The notes below the pieces were generated by a model. That model was not told the DNA's origin and made no database searches. It saw nothing but the letters and a program-made list of their open reading frames with translations. Below are positions 60,379 to 64,000 of a DNA stretch of 64,000 nt, piece by piece. Position numbers and translations under genes: made by a program. How positions within the stretch are numbered: the stretch's first letter is position 1; every line of letters begins with the position of its first letter. This stretch comes from Pedobacter zeaxanthinifaciens (GTDB taxonomy: Bacteria > Bacteroidota > Bacteroidia > Sphingobacteriales > Sphingobacteriaceae): contig NZ_QMHP01000010.1 of NCBI RefSeq assembly GCF_003313335.1, positions 1 through 64,000 on the forward strand. Reading direction: 5' to 3'.

Positions 60379-61233
60379 TTAGTTATGTTTGTGGATTTGG
60401 ATTAGCTTTTTAACTCGGCGTAGGTCGCTTTTTGCGTCGTTTAAAATCTCGTAAACAGCCTCTTCGTTCTCTATGCCATTGGCTTTAATGATGGCAACCA
60501 TATCGCTATTGGTAGCCTCTTCAAGAAATACCATATTTGCACCTAATCGGCTGTAAACCTCTGCGTAACCCTTTTTGTTAAGGCGTAAGCCACGGGTTAA
60601 GCGGCGTTCCAAATGGTCAGTTGCTTGCGCCACTATGCCGCATTTATTTTCTATGTTATTATAGATTGTTATTACAGAGCAAAATATTTGGTCGTTCACT
60701 TTGTCGAACTCGTCAAATATGATTACGGGATTTTTGCAGCTGTTTACTTTGCGGACAATGTCTTGCACCAGCTCGGGAGCTGTAGCGCCGCCGCCATTGA
60801 TACCCATTGCTTTTAAGGTTTCAATTAAAAAGGTTTTGCGGTTCCAAAACTCGTTGCACTTTACTAGAAACACGTCGTTATTTTGACTTCTGAAATATTC
60901 GGCGGTTGCTGTTTTCCCTGCCGCTGGTGGTGCCATAACGATAAAGCAATCTGAATAAGCGGCGGCATGCGTGTAAATCCTGTTCAACTCGGTTAAATTG
61001 TCAGTTTCAACAATGTTCCAACCTGCCGTTGGTTCGCTGATTTGCTTTTTTACTGAAATAAAAATTTCGTCGCTTATCTTTTCCCATTTACCGTTGATAA
61101 TGTTGCTAACCGTTGCAACACTTACGTTTTTTAAGCTTAAAGCCGCTTTGTTTTGGCTGTCAAACTTTGCTACATACTTGCGTAGTTGCTCTCTGATTTG
61201 TTCTTTTGCTTCGTTATTCATTGTGTTTAACAT
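60379..61233 (-). CDS. MuB-like transposition ATPase
   Basis: The 284-residue protein has an N-terminal HTH (ALSLKNVSVATVSNIINGKW), a Walker A motif (MAPPAAGKTA), Walker B (NPVIIFDEFDKV) and a C-terminal AAA-like part with ERRLTRGLRLNKKGYAEVYSRLG, as in MuB. It binds target DNA and activates the transposase. The start may be at 61221 instead. It follows the MuA-like gene by 40 bases. Confidence 0.85.
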   Translation of the reverse strand: MLNTMNNEAKEQIREQLRKYVAKFDSQNKAALSLKNVSVATVSNIINGKWEKISDEIFISVKKQISEPTAGWNIVETDNLTELNRIYTHAAAYSDCFIVMAPPAAGKTATAEYFRSQNNDVFLVKCNEFWNRKTFLIETLKAMGINGGGATAPELVQDIVRKVNSCKNPVIIFDEFDKVNDQIFCSVITIYNNIENKCGIVAQATDHLERRLTRGLRLNKKGYAEVYSRLGANMVFLEEATNSDMVAIIKANGIENEEAVYEILNDAKSDLRRVKKLIQIHKHN

Positions 61234-61273
61234 TTAAGAGGGTGTTAGAATGTCGGTTCTAATGCCCTTTGTT

Positions 61274-63292
61274 TTACCATTTGCTACCGTACGCAGCTTT
61301 TTTGTTAGTTTTAGTTGGTTCTGTTAGTTGTGATTGGTCAAAGCTTTCTATTGCGCCTGTAATTGCTTTTTCTGCGGTATGGCGTATTTGTTTAATCAAT
61401 ACGCTTCCCTGCAATAAGCTTTCTGCATCAATAGCGGCTCGCTCTAGTAGGGTTCTTCTTTTCTCGGCTTCTTTGGCTGGTACCGCTGCAATGATTTTCT
61501 TTTCTTCAATGCGTTGGTGCCATAGTTGGCGGGTTTCTTTGGTGTGGTCGGCAATGCAGCTTGGCGAACGCTCGTATTCGTGGGCAACAAAACGCAATCC
61601 CTTACCGTCGGTAACAAGCACTTGGCTCATATCGTAAGGGTCGTAAATCACGTTTACCGCTTTGTTAACATGCTCGGGAAAATAGAAAGCGGGAATGTCG
61701 TAAACAAAGCGTCTATCCATCAGCTCCAAGCCAGCAGGTAAAAGCCTATTTTTGCCGCCGTTGCGTGGTTTGTGCAATACCCCAAAAATTTGCAAGTGCT
61801 TTTCGGCGCTTATAGCCCTAGCCTTTGATTTTTCGTTGATGCTGTTTAACCACTCTTCTTGACGGCTAACCCCCGTTTTTTGGTTGGGAAGTTTGCGCAA
61901 CATTTCGATGAATAAAGCAATTTGCTCGGGCGCTTTTTCCTTTGATGGAAAATTGGAACGGTTACGCTCAATCGCTTCGGGGCTTAATCTTTCCTTTGCG
62001 GTAATGTTTTGACCTGCGTAGTTGATGAAGCTTTTTAAAGTTTGGTGCCAGTTTACGCCAAATGCTCTTTCGATGTATTTACCTTGCGCTACTTTAGCAG
62101 TTGCGGGCGTATAAGTCGCCATACTTTGGTAAAATTGCTCAAGCTCGCCGCCTTTGCTTAAACCCCAACGGTCGGTTTGGATTTGGTGCGGCAAATAATA
62201 GCCATTTAACAGTTGTTTAACATGATTTTCGGCATTTCGATAAGCTTCTTTAACAAGCTCAATTGTTACCGTTTCACCAATGGCATAACCTAAAATATAA
62301 TCGTTATAGGCATCCATTACCACGTACATAACAGGGCGGTAATAGTAATTTTTTTGAACGTAGCCCGTTTTTTTATTTACCTTTTCTTCTACAAAGTACA
62401 AGTCTAAAACGTTATCGTCAGAGTTGATAAGTAGAAGCGGCGCACTTGGTCTACTTCTTAAAATTTGCTTGTTAAAACGGTTGTAGTTTTTGGCTTTGCC
62501 CTCTCTTTTTTCAGTAATTAAATGCTTGTACTTAGCAGCCCAATAACTAACGGCTCTATCCGTGATTTGCTCGTGATTATTAGCGGTTGCCCACTCGTTA
62601 TAAGCATTTGCAACTCTTGTATAGTCGTGTTGGTGGTCATGTGCCAGCAATTCCAAAAGAAGAGCCTCGGCGGTTTCGCTGTTCACCTTGCGGCTATTGG
62701 TATTGCCAAAGCGAAAAGTTTCAATCAATGCCTCGTAGCCGTTACTTTTGTAACGCTTAATAGCGTCTTTAAGTCGGCGCTCGCTGGCTGGTAATCTAAC
62801 ACCGTCAGATTTTAAAATCATCATTATGCGTTCCCAAAAAACAGCTACCGAAATATTAAGCTGATCTTTAAGCGCTTTTTTGTTCTCGGTTAAGTTGATG
62901 ATGTTGTTTAACCAAGATGCTGCAATAGCGTACTCTTTAACGTAGTTAGTAACGGGCTTACCTTTTACGTCAAAATCTTGGTCGGGTAACTTTAAGCCAT
63001 TGGGAAGAGTGTAATCTCTGTAAAATTGCTCGGCTTTCAAGTCTTCAATTAAAAGGGCTTTAATTGGTTGGGTTGTGATGTATTGGTATGGGTCGCCAAA
63101 CACCTTTTTAACTTCATCTTGATACCTTTTTGGTAAGGTATCGTACTCAATAAGAACACCAGCACCATAGCCGCCACGGCCATGTACTTTAATGCTACCT
63201 CTAGCTTTTAAACTGTCGTAGGTTCCTTTAGGTACAATTTGAGCAAACTCATTGTACTCTAAACAAAGGGCATTATTTTGGTTAAATCTCAT
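61274..63292 (-). CDS. MuA-like DDE transposase
   Basis: The 672-residue protein has an N-terminal DNA-binding part, then the rve-type core. By alignment with MuA motifs, D292 (LLINSDDN), D374 (IQTDRWG) and E408 (YIERAFG) form the DDE site. A C-terminal Mu-C-like beta barrel and a tail follow (DRRFVYDIPAFYFPEHVNK, quoted as RFVYDIPAFYF). It cuts and joins phage ends. Length equals that of Mu A (about 663). Confidence 0.92.
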   Translation of the reverse strand: MRFNQNNALCLEYNEFAQIVPKGTYDSLKARGSIKVHGRGGYGAGVLIEYDTLPKRYQDEVKKVFGDPYQYITTQPIKALLIEDLKAEQFYRDYTLPNGLKLPDQDFDVKGKPVTNYVKEYAIAASWLNNIINLTENKKALKDQLNISVAVFWERIMMILKSDGVRLPASERRLKDAIKRYKSNGYEALIETFRFGNTNSRKVNSETAEALLLELLAHDHQHDYTRVANAYNEWATANNHEQITDRAVSYWAAKYKHLITEKREGKAKNYNRFNKQILRSRPSAPLLLINSDDNVLDLYFVEEKVNKKTGYVQKNYYYRPVMYVVMDAYNDYILGYAIGETVTIELVKEAYRNAENHVKQLLNGYYLPHQIQTDRWGLSKGGELEQFYQSMATYTPATAKVAQGKYIERAFGVNWHQTLKSFINYAGQNITAKERLSPEAIERNRSNFPSKEKAPEQIALFIEMLRKLPNQKTGVSRQEEWLNSINEKSKARAISAEKHLQIFGVLHKPRNGGKNRLLPAGLELMDRRFVYDIPAFYFPEHVNKAVNVIYDPYDMSQVLVTDGKGLRFVAHEYERSPSCIADHTKETRQLWHQRIEEKKIIAAVPAKEAEKRRTLLERAAIDAESLLQGSVLIKQIRHTAEKAITGAIESFDQSQLTEPTKTNKKAAYGSKW

Positions 63293-63522
63293 AATCTAAC
63301 CATTTTTTTAACCGCTTCGATTAGCGCATTTTCGCCCTCATAAAGTAGATGGTCGGCAGTTTTAACCGCCTCGCTTGCTACCGTTTTCTTTAAACCTCGG
63401 TCGCCAGTACGAACCTTTTTAACCAAGCTTTCAGAAACACCCACTACCTCGGCCAATTGTGCCGAGCTTAGCCTTGACCTTTTCAAGACAAATGGATTTT
63501 CGTTTTTTTGATTATCTTGCAT
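63289..63522 (-). CDS. Ner-like small DNA-binding protein
   Basis: Start chosen at MQDNQKNENPF; an ATG at 63549 would overlap the promoter. The 77-residue protein has an HTH (LSSAQLAEVVGVSESLVKKVRTGDRG, quoted as SAQLAEVVGVSESLVKKV). It overlaps the transposase start by four bases, and its position opposite the repressor fits Ner, a negative regulator of early transcription. Confidence 0.72.
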   Translation of the reverse strand: MQDNQKNENPFVLKRSRLSSAQLAEVVGVSESLVKKVRTGDRGLKKTVASEAVKTADHLLYEGENALIEAVKKMVRL

Positions 63523-63542
63523 AATGTGTACGTTTGAGAACA

Positions 63543-63579
63543 CAAACATACAAACGAAAAAGAATTATACAAACGAAAA
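63543..63579 (-). promoter_or_regulatory. Early promoter with direct repeats (operator candidate)
   Basis: On the minus strand, TTTG (63573-63570), 19 bases and TATGTTTG (63550-63543) match the Bacteroidota promoter consensus. The direct repeats ATACAAACGAAAA at 63548-63560 and 63567-63579 (19-base period) cover both the -33 and -7 boxes, and related ACAAAC units lie to either side. These are likely repressor or Ner binding sites. Confidence 0.68.
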
Positions 63580-63619
63580 CGTATAAAATTTACAAACACA
63601 CAAGAATATTTTTACAAAA

Positions 63620-64000
63620 ATGTATCAACGCATATTACAATGGCTTAATTATAAGGGGTTTAAAAACCTAAATCATTTAGCCAAATATTTAGGATATAGC
63701 TCTGCGGAAAAGCTTTATCGTTTACAACGTAGCCCCGACGCTAAACCATCCTTTGAAATTATCGAAGATTTGTCTCGTGCGTTTGAAACTTTAAACCTCA
63801 ATTGGCTTATTAGTGGCGTTGGTCAAATGGAAAATACAAACCAAAAAGAATATTTAGCCCCCGAGGCTGGCCACGCAATTGTTAACGAAACAAAAGAAAA
63901 TTTACACACAGCCCAAGGGCTAAAACCACAAATTGCAAGTGCAAACGCAAGCCCGACCGCAAGCCCGAGCCTCAATTTTGGCGTTCCTAACGTTGTAACT
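63620..64000 (+). CDS. Phage repressor N-terminal part (cut by the window)
   Basis: The 127 visible codons begin MYQRILQWLNYKGFKNLN with an HTH (NHLAKYLGYSSAEKLYRL), and EIIEDLSRAFETLNLNWLISGVGQM, typical of Bacteroidota S24/C-type phage repressors. The C-terminal catalytic part is outside the window. It is divergent from the Ner-like gene across the repeat-covered promoter. Confidence 0.8.
   Translation, partial: MYQRILQWLNYKGFKNLNHLAKYLGYSSAEKLYRLQRSPDAKPSFEIIEDLSRAFETLNLNWLISGVGQMENTNQKEYLAPEAGHAIVNETKENLHTAQGLKPQIASANASPTASPSLNFGVPNVVT

Larger units (their letters stand above)
28740..64000. mobile_element. Mu-like transposable prophage, partial (continues past the window)
   Basis: The region carries a MuA-like DDE transposase, a MuB-like ATPase, a divergent repressor/Ner-like pair, terminase, gp29-like portal, F- and G-like head proteins, contractile tail genes (sheath, tube, tape measure, gp44-47-like baseplate), lysis genes and a Mom-like gene at the terminal position, as in Mu. 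The left border is approximate: somewhere between the hairpin ending at 28718 and the Mom-like stop at 28782. The other end and the target duplication are outside the window. All major modules seem intact, so the prophage may be functional. Confidence 0.9.

Overview
The window looks like a low-GC Bacteroidota chromosome, most likely Sphingobacteriaceae (Pedobacter or a close relative). This rests on gene content (GH20 hexosaminidase, MCC-type carboxyltransferase, M56/BlaI pair, T9SS-like C-terminal domain), absent Shine-Dalgarno sequences and -7 boxes of the TAnnTTTG type. The genus is inference.

Positions 1 to about 28.7 kb are host chromosome. A truncated IS110-family transposase opens the window. 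Then come a tandem pair of paralogous membrane-anchored proteins, a dicarboxylate/amino-acid symporter, an ECF sigma factor with an overlapping membrane partner, a secreted HExxH protein, a lipoprotein, a GH20 hexosaminidase, trxB, an M19 dipeptidase, an acyl-CoA carboxylase beta subunit, a cystathionine beta-synthase, dprA, a BlaI/M56 sensor pair with a clear operator, rsmG, a glycosyltransferase, tgt, an LptF/G permease, an SRPBCC protein, a large HExxH/propeller/barrel protein and a LapA-like protein. Intergenic regions hold several degenerate repeats.

From about 28.7 kb to the right edge lies most of a Mu-like transposable prophage; its repressor-side end is outside the window. Read from the right: an S24/C-type repressor start (+), a small Ner-like protein, MuA-like transposase, MuB-like ATPase, a cluster of small early genes (DnaA-IV-like, DUF3164, DUF4406, 3'-5' exonuclease, RecA/DnaB-like ATPase, replication-initiator-like protein, GemA-like), then a head block on the opposite strand (terminase small and large subunits, gp36-like, DUF935 portal, F-like minor head protein, G-like, tail terminator). 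Back on the minus strand are protease/scaffold, major capsid, lysis cassette (TM protein, amidase, candidate unimolecular spanin), sheath, tube, tail chaperones, tape measure, baseplate, tail fibres and, at the far end, a Mom-like DNA modification protein as in phage Mu.

The most notable observations are two probable -1 ribosomal frameshifts. One joins the portal to the F-like protein (T TTT TTC, 6-nt spacer, perfect 7-bp hairpin; the downstream gene has no ATG, GTG or TTG before its conserved N-terminal part). The other joins the two tail-assembly chaperone frames (A AAA AAG). Also notable are the Mom homologue with a large stem-loop just before its start codon, a 14-nt motif shared by that stem-loop and the DUF4406 leader, and an early promoter covered by direct repeats.
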